Positions 15,911 through 24,628 of a DNA stretch of 39,419 bases are shown here, piece after piece. Source of the DNA: Candidatus Sulfotelmatobacter sp. (GTDB lineage Bacteria; Acidobacteriota; Terriglobia; Terriglobales; Acidobacteriaceae); contig JASHNX010000050.1 in the NCBI GenBank assembly GCA_030041415.1, forward strand, positions 1-39,419, read 5' to 3'. Position 1 is the stretch's first letter. Every line of letters begins with the position of its first letter. The position numbers and the translations under genes are program-made. The notes beneath the pieces are model-generated. The model was not told the DNA's origin. It did not search any database and worked only from the letters and a program-made list of their open reading frames with translations.

Positions 15911-16376
15911 TTTGGCACATTCTGATAATCAATCGCCCAGACCGCTAAACGCCCACCCACCGGAGCAGCTTCTTCTAGCGAGCGAAAAATGGCATCCCAT
16001 TGGACTTCTGTCATGTCTATTATTCCGGAAAAATCCGGATGGAATAGCCGGTTTGTTCGGAAAGCAGCGGCATATCTTGCTCTCTTGCTGATTATGACCT
16101 TCCTACGAAATCGTACGAAAACAGTTACGCTCGTCACTCTGCGATAGCCGGTGACAACACCAAGGTCATCCCCGGACTTGCCTCAACCGCCCAAAGTTTT
16201 CAACGGTAGATAACCTTTCCAGCCGTCCCACGGTCTAAATAACCAACGCTAGACGGGAACTTCGCATAACCCGCCTGCGTACCAACCAGCAGATGCATTG
16301 CAATAGCGATCAGGCGGGCTTGAGACCCCTCGCCTGATCGCTCCCGGGCCTCCACTCCGAAGTGTGGGGTGTAATT
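15911..16376. other. Gene-poor stretch upstream of the tandem ABC permeases
   Basis: No supported gene is seen in these 466 bases. A short minus-strand frame (16137-15895) is open but has no ribosome site. The main structure is the long inverted repeat at 16305-16342, listed separately. The region must contain the promoter for the permease pair, but I cannot point to a convincing -35/-10 pair. Confidence 0.4.
16305..16342. promoter_or_regulatory. Perfect 12-base inverted repeat before the permease operon
   Basis: Arms agcgatcaggcg (16305-16316) and cgcctgatcgct (16331-16342) match perfectly around a 14-base loop. It ends 34 bases before the ATG at 16377. There is no T run after it, so it is more likely an operator or a messenger hairpin than a terminator. 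MacB-like pairs in this phylum are often under PadR-type repressors, but no regulator is next to it here. Confidence 0.5.
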
Positions 16377-17624
16377 ATGCGAATGTTCATCGACATCATC
16401 CGGCAGTCGCTGGCCACCCTGTGGGCGCACAAACTGCGTTCGTTCCTGACGATGTTTGGCATCGCCTGGGGCGTCGGCTCCCTGCTGCTTCTCGTGGGTC
16501 TTGGTGAAGGGTTTCGCAGCGGCCAGGACAAAAACCTCGCCCAACTTGGCCAAGACATAATGTTCGTATTTCCCGGCCGCATCCCCGCCGTGGCCGGGAG
16601 CTACCAGTCCGGGCAACCCTACTACATCACCTACGGCGATTACTTCGCGATTCGCGATCAAGCCAAATTTCTGCGCGCGGTTTCCCCAGTACTCGAGCGC
16701 GATGATATTCGCGCGGTCAGCGACTACGGTTCTACCAGCGGCCAGGTGTTTGGCGTGGCCCCGGAATACAACCAGATTCGCAACACCCCGATTTCTCCGG
16801 GGCGCTGGTTCAATGCCGAAGACAATCTGCAGCGCCGCCGCGTTGCAGTCGTGGGATGGGAATTGCTCAAGAACATGTTCCCGGGCGAAGCCGCTGTCGG
16901 CAGCACCATCCTGCTGAACGACATGGATTTCCGTGTCATTGGCGTCATCCCAAAAATCGGTAAAGACGGTGAAAATGGCACCAACCATCGCATCTTCATA
17001 CCTTTCGACACGATGCGCAATCTTTTTCCGCTAACCGCCAAAAACTCGGAGAATGCCATTTCGTTTCTCAATTACCGACCAATCAAGAAAGAGTTGCACG
17101 TTGAAGCCATGAATGAAGTTCACGCCATCATCGCACGCCACCACGGGTTTGATCCTCACATTGAAGACGCTTTCAACGACTGGGACACGATCGATAGCTC
17201 GATTCGCGTGGCCAAGATTTTTGACGCCATGGATTGGTTTCTGGGTGTGGTCGGAGTTGTCACCCTCGCGCTTGGCGCCATTGGAGTGATCAATATCATG
17301 CTGGTATCGGTGACCGAGCGAACTAGGGAGATCGGTCTCCGGAAAGCGTTGGGCGCTACCCACCGCAACATCATGACGCAGTTTTTCATCGAAGGAGCAT
17401 TTCTCACGGCGTTCAGCGGGGGCATAGGGCTTGCGATCTGCACTGCGTTTGTCACGTTGCTGGCTCAGCTGCCTTCGCCGGAAGGATTTGACACGCCGCG
17501 CATCGTTCCGGCATCGGCGATCATCGCAATTCTTTCTTTATCGATGGCGGGTATTGTGGCGGGACTTTATCCCGCTCGCAAAGCTGCACTGCTACCCCCC
17601 GTGGAAGCGCTGCGGCAAGAATAA
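16377..17624 (+). CDS. MacB/FtsX-type ABC permease 1
   Basis: A 415-residue permease with four membrane helices: one near the N-terminus (about 20-42, after LWAHKLRSFLTMFGIAWGVGS) and three at the C-terminus (about 280-310, 335-360 and 370-395). A large periplasmic MacB_PCD domain lies between them. The segment GVINIMLVSVTERTREIGLR is the family signature, and ARKAALLPPVEALRQE is the usual end. Such permeases pair with a LolD/MacB-type ATPase to drive export by a periplasmic lever action. The next gene starts 18 bases later and encodes a second permease; no ATPase gene is near. The ATG at 16377 follows GGGGT by about six bases; an earlier GTG or TTG is less likely. Confidence 0.88.
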   Translation: MRMFIDIIRQSLATLWAHKLRSFLTMFGIAWGVGSLLLLVGLGEGFRSGQDKNLAQLGQDIMFVFPGRIPAVAGSYQSGQPYYITYGDYFAIRDQAKFLRAVSPVLERDDIRAVSDYGSTSGQVFGVAPEYNQIRNTPISPGRWFNAEDNLQRRRVAVVGWELLKNMFPGEAAVGSTILLNDMDFRVIGVIPKIGKDGENGTNHRIFIPFDTMRNLFPLTAKNSENAISFLNYRPIKKELHVEAMNEVHAIIARHHGFDPHIEDAFNDWDTIDSSIRVAKIFDAMDWFLGVVGVVTLALGAIGVINIMLVSVTERTREIGLRKALGATHRNIMTQFFIEGAFLTAFSGGIGLAICTAFVTLLAQLPSPEGFDTPRIVPASAIIAILSLSMAGIVAGLYPARKAALLPPVEALRQE

Positions 17625-17642
17625 TCAAGGTTTGGAGCAATT

Positions 17643-18881
17643 ATGTTCGGCGATCTTGGCAAACAGGCCTTTGGAGCGTTGAAGCACAACCGCCGGCGGT
17701 CCATTCTGACCATGCTGGGGATGGCGTGGGGCATTGCGACGGTGGTTTTGCTGCTCGCCTACGGAACCGGCTTCCAGGATGCACTGATGATCGCCTTCCG
17801 AACCTTCGGGGGAAATCTGATTGGCATTTTTCCGGGGCACACCTCTCTCCAAGCTGGCGGGACAAAGGCTGGAACCCAGATTCGGCTAACCCGCGACGAC
17901 CTCGACTACCTACGCGCCGAAGTCCCCATGCTTACACGTATTTCTCCGGAGGTCGATAAGCAAAGCCTGGTTTCTTTCGGTACGCGCAGCGGCAGCTATA
18001 ACGTGCACGGCATTTATTCCAGCTACGAGAAGATTCGTGCGCTCGAAGTCGGCGAAGGAGCATTTTTCGGCGAGCAGGATGATTACACGCATTCACGCGT
18101 GGCGGTCATTGGCTCGACGGTCAAGAAAAAACTTTTCTCCGGTCAGAATGCGATTGGCGAGAGCATTCGCATCGACGGCATCTCATACAAAGTGATCGCT
18201 ATTCTGCGCCATACGATCTCTAATGGCGATGAAGACATGAACTCGCTTGTCTATGTCCCATACAGCGCGATGAGCGACCTGAAAAATTCTTACTACCTTG
18301 ATGGCATTTTCATGGACTACGAAGGCGACCACGCCAAGTGCGCTGCGGCAGTACGCGATTCCATGGCGTTTCATCATGGATTCGACCCCAAAGATGACCG
18401 GGCGATTTTCGTTTTCGACGCTGTGAAAGATCTTGCCGACCTGACTGTGATTACGGTGGGCATCAAGATTTTGCTTGGGTTCATCGGCTTACTCACGCTT
18501 GGGATAGGCGGGGTCGGGCTAATGAACATCATGCTGGTTTCGGTTACGCAGCGTACGCGCGAAATCGGGATCGAGAAGGCTCTGGGCGCTCACGGCTGGC
18601 ATATTCTGTTTCAATTTCTTGCCGAGGCTCTGGCAATCACCGCGTTAGGCGGGCTGTTGGGCGTGTTGCTGGCGTATCTCGTTTCGTGGTCGGTTGGATC
18701 ACTTACCTTGTGGAGCGCCTTCATTGAGGACGCCAGCGAAGGCGACATTCACTTGTACATCAATACTGCCACGTTGATTTGGTCGACGGCGATTCTCAGT
18801 TTCGTCGGGATTGTCAGCGGCATGTTGCCGGCGATCAAAGCAGCGCGCCTCGATCCCATCGAAGCGCTGCGTTACGAGTAA
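17643..18881 (+). CDS. MacB/FtsX-type ABC permease 2
   Basis: A 412-residue paralogue of the preceding permease, with the same plan: N-terminal helix after KHNRRRSILTMLGMAWGIAT, a periplasmic domain, then three C-terminal helices with GLMNIMLVSVTQRTREIGIE and the ending IKAARLDPIEALRYE. GGAG lies 5 bases before the ATG. The two permeases differ enough to suggest a heterodimer and not a recent duplication. The ATPase must be supplied from elsewhere in the genome. The substrate is unknown; macrolides, lipoproteins and peptides are known cargoes in the wider family. Confidence 0.88.
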   Translation: MFGDLGKQAFGALKHNRRRSILTMLGMAWGIATVVLLLAYGTGFQDALMIAFRTFGGNLIGIFPGHTSLQAGGTKAGTQIRLTRDDLDYLRAEVPMLTRISPEVDKQSLVSFGTRSGSYNVHGIYSSYEKIRALEVGEGAFFGEQDDYTHSRVAVIGSTVKKKLFSGQNAIGESIRIDGISYKVIAILRHTISNGDEDMNSLVYVPYSAMSDLKNSYYLDGIFMDYEGDHAKCAAAVRDSMAFHHGFDPKDDRAIFVFDAVKDLADLTVITVGIKILLGFIGLLTLGIGGVGLMNIMLVSVTQRTREIGIEKALGAHGWHILFQFLAEALAITALGGLLGVLLAYLVSWSVGSLTLWSAFIEDASEGDIHLYINTATLIWSTAILSFVGIVSGMLPAIKAARLDPIEALRYE

Positions 18882-18961
18882 CGGATCGATTTTCAAGTCG
18901 CACACGCCTGCATTGCCGATCGTTCATCCTCATTGGGCGGCTTCTGTTCTACAATTCTTTG

Positions 18962-19279
18962 GTGCCGGAAACCAAAGCCGCTCGCCTCGATCGAGTGCTC
19001 GATCAATTAAGGCTGTATGAGCATCCACTCCTGGACTTCTCTGCGCGTGCCAAAGGCGATGGCGTCGAAGTTATTATCCAGTTCAAAGATAAATCGATTC
19101 CCGTTCACACCTACTACTTCGATCTGCATCCCCGCGATCTCGACCATCCGCAGTTCGAATGGACCTTCCAGCGCCAGCTCTATGACGCTCTCCACGACTA
19201 CTTTGTTGAGATGTTCATCCGCACGCCGCAGGATCGCGCGCTTCGGAGCCAAGAGGAGCGCCACCTCAAAGAACAGTGA
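18962..19279 (+). CDS. Conserved-looking small protein coupled to MidA-type gene
   Basis: A 105-residue protein from the GTG at 18962 (a TTG directly before is an alternative). I do not recognise a named family. It alternates strand-like and helical stretches: DGVEVIIQFKDKSIPVHTYY, then FEWTFQRQLYDALHDYFVEM, which is aromatic-rich. Its stop overlaps the GTG start of the methyltransferase gene by four bases (GTGA), a strong sign that the two are made together. It lies 80 bases after the permease pair. A role linked to the methyltransferase or its target is an inference from the overlap only. Confidence 0.65.
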   Translation: MPETKAARLDRVLDQLRLYEHPLLDFSARAKGDGVEVIIQFKDKSIPVHTYYFDLHPRDLDHPQFEWTFQRQLYDALHDYFVEMFIRTPQDRALRSQEERHLKEQ

Positions 19280-20421
19280 ATCCGCTGGGTGAAAAGTCGC
19301 TGCGAGACCGGATCGAGCAAGAAATCCGCGAGCGCGGCGCGATTCGATTCTCGCGCTACATGGAACTCTGTTTATATGATCGGGACGCCGGCTATTACTC
19401 GCGCAATACCGAACAGTTCGGCAGGACCGGAGATTTCTACACCTCGAGTGACGTGCATGCCGTATTCGGGCGACTGCTGGCACGGCAGTTTGAGGAAATG
19501 TGGCGGGTACTGGGCTCGCCCGCAGACATCAATCTGATAGAATTCGGCCCCGGCCGAGGCCTTTTTGCACAAGATGTTCTGGATTGGTCGGAAAAGAAAT
19601 TCCCGGATTTTTCCCGAGCATTGCACTATGTGCTGGTTGAACGCTCGCCCGCATTGCGTCAACGAATCGAAGCTAAGTTGGCTCGCCACATTGAATGCGG
19701 CCACGCTCACCTGCTCGAGCGTTACCGCACCGATGAACCGATCTCTAATGTCATTGTTTTCGCTAACGAATTCTTCGATGCTTTGCCAGTCGAGATTCTT
19801 AGCGAAAAAGGCTCGCTGCGCATCGATCTCGAAAACGGCCGCCTTGTTGAAACCTGGGCAAGACCGTCGCCCGAGGAGTTGGAATATCTCGACCGCTACT
19901 CAGTTCATCCAGAAGATAGCGAGCGACTGGAGGTTTGCCTCGCGGCACAAGAAATCATGGATCGCATCGCCGAACACATCGAACGTGGATTTCTCATCGT
20001 CATCGATTACGGCTATACGCGCGAAGAGCAACTTGCCGGCCGTCATCGCGGTACTCTGAAGGCGATCCGCCGCCATTCGATTAACAGCAACCCTTATCAA
20101 GCGCCTGGGGAACAGGACATCACCGCCGATGTGAACTTCAGCGCACTCACCGCTGTTTGCGAGAAACATACGCTGCAAACCCACAAGCTGATCACGCAAT
20201 CGCAGTTTCTTATGGGAATCGGCGAAGCCAACCAGCTTGGCGACGCCTTTGAAAACTGCCTTCTGCCACAGGAACAAGCGAAGGTTGCTCTGCAACTCAA
20301 GCATCTGATTACACCCGCCGGCATGGGCGAGAGCTTCCAAGTGCTCGCCGGCTACAAGGGCCTCACGCAGGAAGAATTTGAATCCTTAACTGGTCTCGGC
20401 TTTGGGGCAAGCCAGAGGTGA
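19276..20421 (+). CDS. MidA/NDUFAF7-type SAM-dependent methyltransferase
   Basis: A 381-residue protein of the DUF185 (COG1565) family. The SAM-binding motif I reads EFGPGRGLFAQD at residues 89-100; the N-terminal YMELCLYDRDAGYYS and the later NVIVFANEFFDALPVE and VIDYGYTREEQ are family hallmarks. The mitochondrial member NDUFAF7 methylates an arginine of a complex I subunit during assembly; the bacterial substrate is not established. It starts with GTG in a 4-base overlap with the preceding gene. It ends 11 bases before the convergent 3-hydroxyacyl-CoA dehydrogenase gene. Length and motifs are normal. Confidence 0.88.
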   Translation: MNPLGEKSLRDRIEQEIRERGAIRFSRYMELCLYDRDAGYYSRNTEQFGRTGDFYTSSDVHAVFGRLLARQFEEMWRVLGSPADINLIEFGPGRGLFAQDVLDWSEKKFPDFSRALHYVLVERSPALRQRIEAKLARHIECGHAHLLERYRTDEPISNVIVFANEFFDALPVEILSEKGSLRIDLENGRLVETWARPSPEELEYLDRYSVHPEDSERLEVCLAAQEIMDRIAEHIERGFLIVIDYGYTREEQLAGRHRGTLKAIRRHSINSNPYQAPGEQDITADVNFSALTAVCEKHTLQTHKLITQSQFLMGIGEANQLGDAFENCLLPQEQAKVALQLKHLITPAGMGESFQVLAGYKGLTQEEFESLTGLGFGASQR

Positions 20422-20432
20422 CTCAGACATTC

Positions 20433-21353
20433 TCAAGATTTGCCGGCTGGAATTGCTTCAGGGCGGGAAAACTTTGCTTTCACCGTTTCGCCTGCGCTCT
20501 CAGGATATTCATAAACTCCCCTACCCGACTTTCTTCCCAGCCGTCCCGCTCTTACATATTGCACCAATAGCGGGGCGGGCCGAAATTTCTCTCCCAGCGA
20601 CTTATGCAGATACTCCAGAATATTCAGCCGCGTATCGAGCCCAACTAGATCGACCAACTCGAACGGCCCCATGGGATGATTCAATCCCAGTTTTAGAGCC
20701 TTATCGATATCCCCCGCCGAGGCAATTCCTTCCTGCAGCATATAAAAGGCTTCATTGCCGATCATGGCGTTGATGCGGCTGGTGATGAAGCCCGGCGACT
20801 CCTTAATCACCACAACTTCCTTGCCCATGCGCCCGCCGACTTCGACCGCCGTAGCCAGCGTGTCTTTGTCCGTCTCTAGTGCGCGCACCACTTCGAGCAG
20901 CTTCATCTTGTGCACGGGATTGAAGAAATGCATGCCCAGACACTTCTTCGCACGATAGGTCACGCTGGCAATCTCAGTAACGCTCAACGAAGAAGTATTC
21001 GAAGCTAGAATCGTCGTCGGACGGCAGATCTTATCGAGCAGAGTGAAGATTTCAATCTTCGATTCCATCTCCTCCGGCACCGCTTCGATCACGAGATCCG
21101 CTTCACGTGCAGCTTCTTCCACCGAGCCCGCGTACTCCAATCTCTTGAAAGCCGCGTCGGCGGCGGAGGATTCGACCTTTCCTAACTCAACCGCCTTGTC
21201 GAGATTCACTCGAATCTCGGTTTCTGCCCGCCGGAGAGCCGTGGGCAGGAGGTCTTCAAGAATCGTTCGATAACCACCTAATGCCGCCGCATGCGCGATT
21301 CCGCGCCCCATGATTCCGGCGCCGATTACCGCAATGCTCTTGATCTCCGCCAC
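20433..21353 (-). CDS. 3-hydroxyacyl-CoA (3-hydroxybutyryl-CoA) dehydrogenase
   Basis: A 306-residue NAD-dependent dehydrogenase. The Rossmann motif GAGIMGRGIA is at residues 11-20. The catalytic pair is H142 (GMHFFNPVHKM) and E154 (KLLEVV). NTSSLSVTEIA and the C-terminal NHPMGPFELVDLVGLD are typical. It oxidises (S)-3-hydroxyacyl-CoA to 3-ketoacyl-CoA in beta-oxidation or butyrate metabolism. The start is GTG, and its first base is the last base of the preceding gene's TAG stop, so the two are coupled. Short-chain substrates are likely from the length (stand-alone, no hydratase domain). Confidence 0.93.
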   Translation of the reverse strand: MAEIKSIAVIGAGIMGRGIAHAAALGGYRTILEDLLPTALRRAETEIRVNLDKAVELGKVESSAADAAFKRLEYAGSVEEAAREADLVIEAVPEEMESKIEIFTLLDKICRPTTILASNTSSLSVTEIASVTYRAKKCLGMHFFNPVHKMKLLEVVRALETDKDTLATAVEVGGRMGKEVVVIKESPGFITSRINAMIGNEAFYMLQEGIASAGDIDKALKLGLNHPMGPFELVDLVGLDTRLNILEYLHKSLGEKFRPAPLLVQYVRAGRLGRKSGRGVYEYPESAGETVKAKFSRPEAIPAGKS

Positions 21354-21541
21354 TAGTGGCCCGCCTTTTCCAAATCTGCAATCGCTCCGTTGATTGCCCC
21401 ACTTGCCGCGCGCAGGGCCTCAGCCAGGCGCTTGCGCTCATCCGCGCTCATCGCCGGAATCGAAACTCCAATCCGGCGCAGCGTGGCCGTAATATCTTCC
21501 ACATAGTTCATTGAACGGATTAACTCACCAGATGCTGGCAT
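21353..21541 (-). CDS. Small helical protein coupled to 3-hydroxyacyl-CoA dehydrogenase
   Basis: A 62-residue protein, probably two or three helices, with no cysteines or membrane segment. I do not recognise it. The ATG at 21541 has AGGAG about six bases upstream; an earlier frame start at 21574 lacks one. Its stop TAG shares one base with the GTG start of the dehydrogenase, so it is first in a two-gene unit. It may simply carry the translation signal for the dehydrogenase, or be an accessory subunit; the sequence does not say which. Confidence 0.6.
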   Translation of the reverse strand: MPASGELIRSMNYVEDITATLRRIGVSIPAMSADERKRLAEALRAASGAINGAIADLEKAGH

Positions 21542-21727
21542 GAAGGCTCCTGTCATACGGATCTGCAGGCTCACCTCCGCTTCCCGCGTGAAAGAAAGCG
21601 GCAGAGCCGACCTTCTATTCTGTACGTGTCAGAGAATTTAGTAAAGGCACGCAGGATGAATGGGAGAAACTCATTGTGTTCAACGCCAACGAGTGACTTC
21701 CGGATTGCAATGTTGTGAGCGAATTTG

Positions 21728-21759
21728 TTGACTCCGCTTTAACCGGCAAAGTCTATAAT
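21728..21759 (+). promoter_or_regulatory. Candidate promoter for the HAD phosphatase gene
   Basis: TTGACT at 21728-21733 and a perfect TATAAT at 21754-21759 are separated by 20 bases, longer than the ideal 17. The -10 lies 52 bases before the ATG at 21812. The -10 is convincing; the -35 is weak. Confidence 0.4.
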
Positions 21760-21811
21760 CCCGATCAAATCTTTTAATGGCGCCTCTCAAAGGAGCGGGA
21801 ATCCAATCACC

Positions 21812-22645
21812 ATGGCAGATAACCCGATAAAGCGCTACATCTTCGCCAGCGACTTCGATCAGACTCTCACCTTCAACGATTCCGGTTACGTGCTCGCGGA
21901 ATTGGTTGGAATTCCGGTGGATGAGTTTGAACGCAAAGCCAAAGGTATGGCGAAGATTAACCTCGTCCAGCAGGGAGCAGAACTCGCGTACTTGTTATTG
22001 CACGACCCCGAATTCACGGCCAAGGTGCGCAAAGAACATCTTTACGAAGTCGGCAGGCGTATTCGCCTGAAGGGAGACATCAAGCTGCTTTACCAGATTC
22101 TTGCGACCGGCATCGACGGACACTTCTTCGATTTCTACGTTCTTTCTGCCGCGCCGGTTGAGGTCATTCACTCGGCACTGGAAGGAATTGTCCCGCAAAA
22201 TCACATTTTCGGCACCGAGTTTCGATACAAGCCGTCAGGAGAAATCGACACGATCGTTCGCGCGACTGCGGGCTATGGCAAAGTTGCCGTTCTCAACCAG
22301 TTGCTGGCTGAGCATGTGATCGGACCCGACCACGTGATTTACTCGGGCGATGGCAGTTCCGATATTCACGTGATGTTGCAGTTGAACGCGCGCGACGGCT
22401 TGACCATCGCAGTCTCTGAATCGCCCCACGTTTCACAGATCGCCAAGCGCACCGTACTTAGTACGAGCGCAGTCGCTGTGCTGGCGCCGATTCTGGAGGA
22501 GATTGCGGGATGGGAGCGCGCGCGCATTCGCAACTTCTTCGAAGCGAATGGAATGCTCATTCAGGAGTGGGAGCGGGTGCGCACGGACTGGCTGACGATC
22601 CGGCCCTCTATTCCCGATGCGATCGAACCAGTCGGCGCAGCATAA
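21812..22645 (+). CDS. HAD-superfamily phosphatase (MtnX/SerB-like)
   Basis: A 277-residue HAD hydrolase. Motif I is DFDQTLT with the nucleophile D14 and the acid D16. Motif II is the Ser in VLSAAP. A Lys in [12 protein letters not shown] can serve as motif III. Motif IV is [10 protein letters not shown] around residue 180. The cap is inserted between motifs I and II, as in subfamily IB enzymes such as phosphoserine phosphatase and MtnX. The true substrate is unknown. It stands alone between divergent and convergent genes, with a TATAAT 52 bases upstream; AAGGAG is present but further from the ATG than usual. Confidence 0.78.
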   Translation: MADNPIKRYIFASDFDQTLTFNDSGYVLAELVGIPVDEFERKAKGMAKINLVQQGAELAYLLLHDPEFTAKVRKEHLYEVGRRIRLKGDIKLLYQILATGIDGHFFDFYVLSAAPVEVIHSALEGIVPQNHIFGTEFRYKPSGEIDTIVRATAGYGKVAVLNQLLAEHVIGPDHVIYSGDGSSDIHVMLQLNARDGLTIAVSESPHVSQIAKRTVLSTSAVAVLAPILEEIAGWERARIRNFFEANGMLIQEWERVRTDWLTIRPSIPDAIEPVGAA

Positions 22646-22697
22646 TCACAAGCACGAAGCCATAAAGCCGACCCGATTTTCGAGAGTTTACCGTCGT

Positions 22698-24485
22698 CTA
22701 CATTCCTTGCGCTTGCCGGAATCGCATTGCGCACTCCCGCCCCATAAAACGTTCCAGCAAAGCGGGCTCGGTTTTTCTGAGATCAACCATCATCAGACCG
22801 TCAAGGACATTGCCGAATTTGCGATCCACATTGAAGGCGAGCAGTTTGCCTCCGACTTTGGCATATTGACGGAGCAGAATTGGCAATCCCTTCTTGTCCG
22901 GTTCAACGTCGATCACCGGCTGCGAAAGACTATCGATATCGTGCAGTGCCCGGCACATCGCCCGGCAGTCCCACGGACGAAGCATCGCCGGACGAAATGG
23001 CCGCCGCGGTACGATCAGCTTTGCTAGCTCATTGTTTTCGGAGTGCGTCTCAAAAAAGCGGTAGATCATTTCACGCGACGTCTTGCTGTAATCGTTGCTG
23101 ATGCTGACCGCGCCGAAGAGCACCGGAGTACGACTGTGCTTAGCTACGAGGTGCGCAATTCCCTTCCACAGCAAAAGCAAGGGAGCAAACTGCCGCTGAC
23201 ATTCTGCTCGTACGAAAGAACGCCCCAGCTCGAGGGACGGGCCAATTTTTTCGAAAAGCTGCGCGTCATAACGAAAGAGGGTATTGGAATAGAGGCCGGA
23301 GATACCGTGCTGTCTGATGATCTCTGCGGTGTTTCCAGCCCGGTAAGCGCCGACCAGCTCTTGTTTGCCTCTGTTCCAGAGCAGTATCTGCAAATAGTAA
23401 TCATCGAAACGGTCAAGGTCCCGCGCTTTTCCTGTACCCTCTCCTGCGAGCCGAAATGTCAATTCACGCAGCCTTCCCAGCTCTCTCATGAGCAGTGGAA
23501 TCTCCATTGCTCTCGCAAAATAGGCGGCAAGTTCGCCGGATTCAGCGAGAAGGCGATCACCCGGTAATCTGCCAATTTCGTCGCTCAGCAATTCAGATTG
23601 TTCCGCAGATGCGACGCGGGTTTGGATACTCTCCGTGATCTTCGAGCGGATGATCTCAGGCCACGCCGCCTCCGACCGCTTACGCCGCGCCAGGAGATAT
23701 GTGCGCCAGCGCAGGTATTCGATTGTTTCCCGGCTGTCGCGAAGCGTGGCCATCGACTCTGGCGTAATCTCGCTTCCTATGCGAACTTCCACGGCGCGCC
23801 CCTGCTGCTGCAGGAACTCTTGCAGAAGAAAAGCGGTCCTCAGACGTGGGTGAATCATCCCCAGAAGGTGAAAGCTTACGCTGTTTCTCCCGCAAAAATA
23901 GACAGGCAGCGCCGACGCGCCCGTCATGCGGATGAGCCGGGCCGCAGCATCGTTCCACTTGGGATCGGCAATTTCGCCCTGCGGAAGCTGTAAGTGGGAA
24001 ACTTCCCCAGAGGGAAACACAGCGAGCATGCCTCCACGACGGAGCCAAGCCAATGCCGCGCGAAGCGCGCGCCGGTTGAGGTTCATCCCCTCGCGCGTTT
24101 GAAACGGATCGACAAAAATGCAATGCTGGGCCAACTCGGGAACCCCGCGTAGCAGAAAATTCGTCAGCACTTTCACATCGGTGCGTACCCGCGTCAGCAA
24201 AGCGGCGAGCACGGCGCCATCCAGCATGCCGAATGGGTGATTTGCCACGGCAACCACCGGTCCGTTTACGGGGATTCGATCAAGGTCGTCAGCGCCTACT
24301 TGCAAATCTACTTTCATTTCTGAAAGCAGATTTTCCAGGCCGAACCCCGCTTGACGCACGCGCCGGTACAAATCGCGCACTTTCTCCAGAGGAAGCAGCT
24401 TCTGCGCGAGCGGTGGAACGCCAGGCAGCATCACATCGGAAAACACTTCCGCCTGGACACTTTCCGCACTCAAGTTTTCAGGCAT
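22698..24485 (-). CDS. OlsF-like bifunctional acyltransferase (PlsC-type plus GNAT-type)
   Basis: A 595-residue two-domain protein. The N-terminal half (about 35-280) is a PlsC-type acyltransferase with AVANHPFGMLDG (H83, D89) and the FPSGEVSH motif, resembling the OlsA/hemolysin group. The C-terminal half (about 320-590) resembles the GNAT-like OlsB/hemolysin acyltransferases: DDYYLQILLWNRGKQELVGA, then YDAQLFEKIGPSLELGRSFV. This order is that of OlsF, which makes ornithine lipid in two steps: the GNAT half N-acylates ornithine and the PlsC half adds the second acyl chain. Ornithine as substrate is inferred. Phosphorus-free membrane lipids would fit a soil bacterium. Confidence 0.75.
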   Translation of the reverse strand: MPENLSAESVQAEVFSDVMLPGVPPLAQKLLPLEKVRDLYRRVRQAGFGLENLLSEMKVDLQVGADDLDRIPVNGPVVAVANHPFGMLDGAVLAALLTRVRTDVKVLTNFLLRGVPELAQHCIFVDPFQTREGMNLNRRALRAALAWLRRGGMLAVFPSGEVSHLQLPQGEIADPKWNDAAARLIRMTGASALPVYFCGRNSVSFHLLGMIHPRLRTAFLLQEFLQQQGRAVEVRIGSEITPESMATLRDSRETIEYLRWRTYLLARRKRSEAAWPEIIRSKITESIQTRVASAEQSELLSDEIGRLPGDRLLAESGELAAYFARAMEIPLLMRELGRLRELTFRLAGEGTGKARDLDRFDDYYLQILLWNRGKQELVGAYRAGNTAEIIRQHGISGLYSNTLFRYDAQLFEKIGPSLELGRSFVRAECQRQFAPLLLLWKGIAHLVAKHSRTPVLFGAVSISNDYSKTSREMIYRFFETHSENNELAKLIVPRRPFRPAMLRPWDCRAMCRALHDIDSLSQPVIDVEPDKKGLPILLRQYAKVGGKLLAFNVDRKFGNVLDGLMMVDLRKTEPALLERFMGRECAMRFRQAQGM

Positions 24486-24628
24486 GTTAAACGAATACTG
24501 CAGGCAGATTGCGCGTAGATGAAGGGGAAGTTAATTGCTAATGAAATTTGCTAGTAGAGGAAGCACGAAAGTAACCAGTTGATAATCGAAGATGTCAGCG
24601 CGCGTAGATTCAGTAGGGACTCAAAGCT

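Noticed and set aside
15895-16137. Open minus-strand frame of 80 codons, with a shorter version from 16014
   Set aside because: No ribosome site before either start, no recognisable domain, and the 3' end overlaps the convergent zinc-ribbon gene.
16200-16988. Long minus-strand open frame opposite ABC permease 1
   Set aside because: It is antisense to a clear MacB-type permease and has no family motifs; open by codon bias only.
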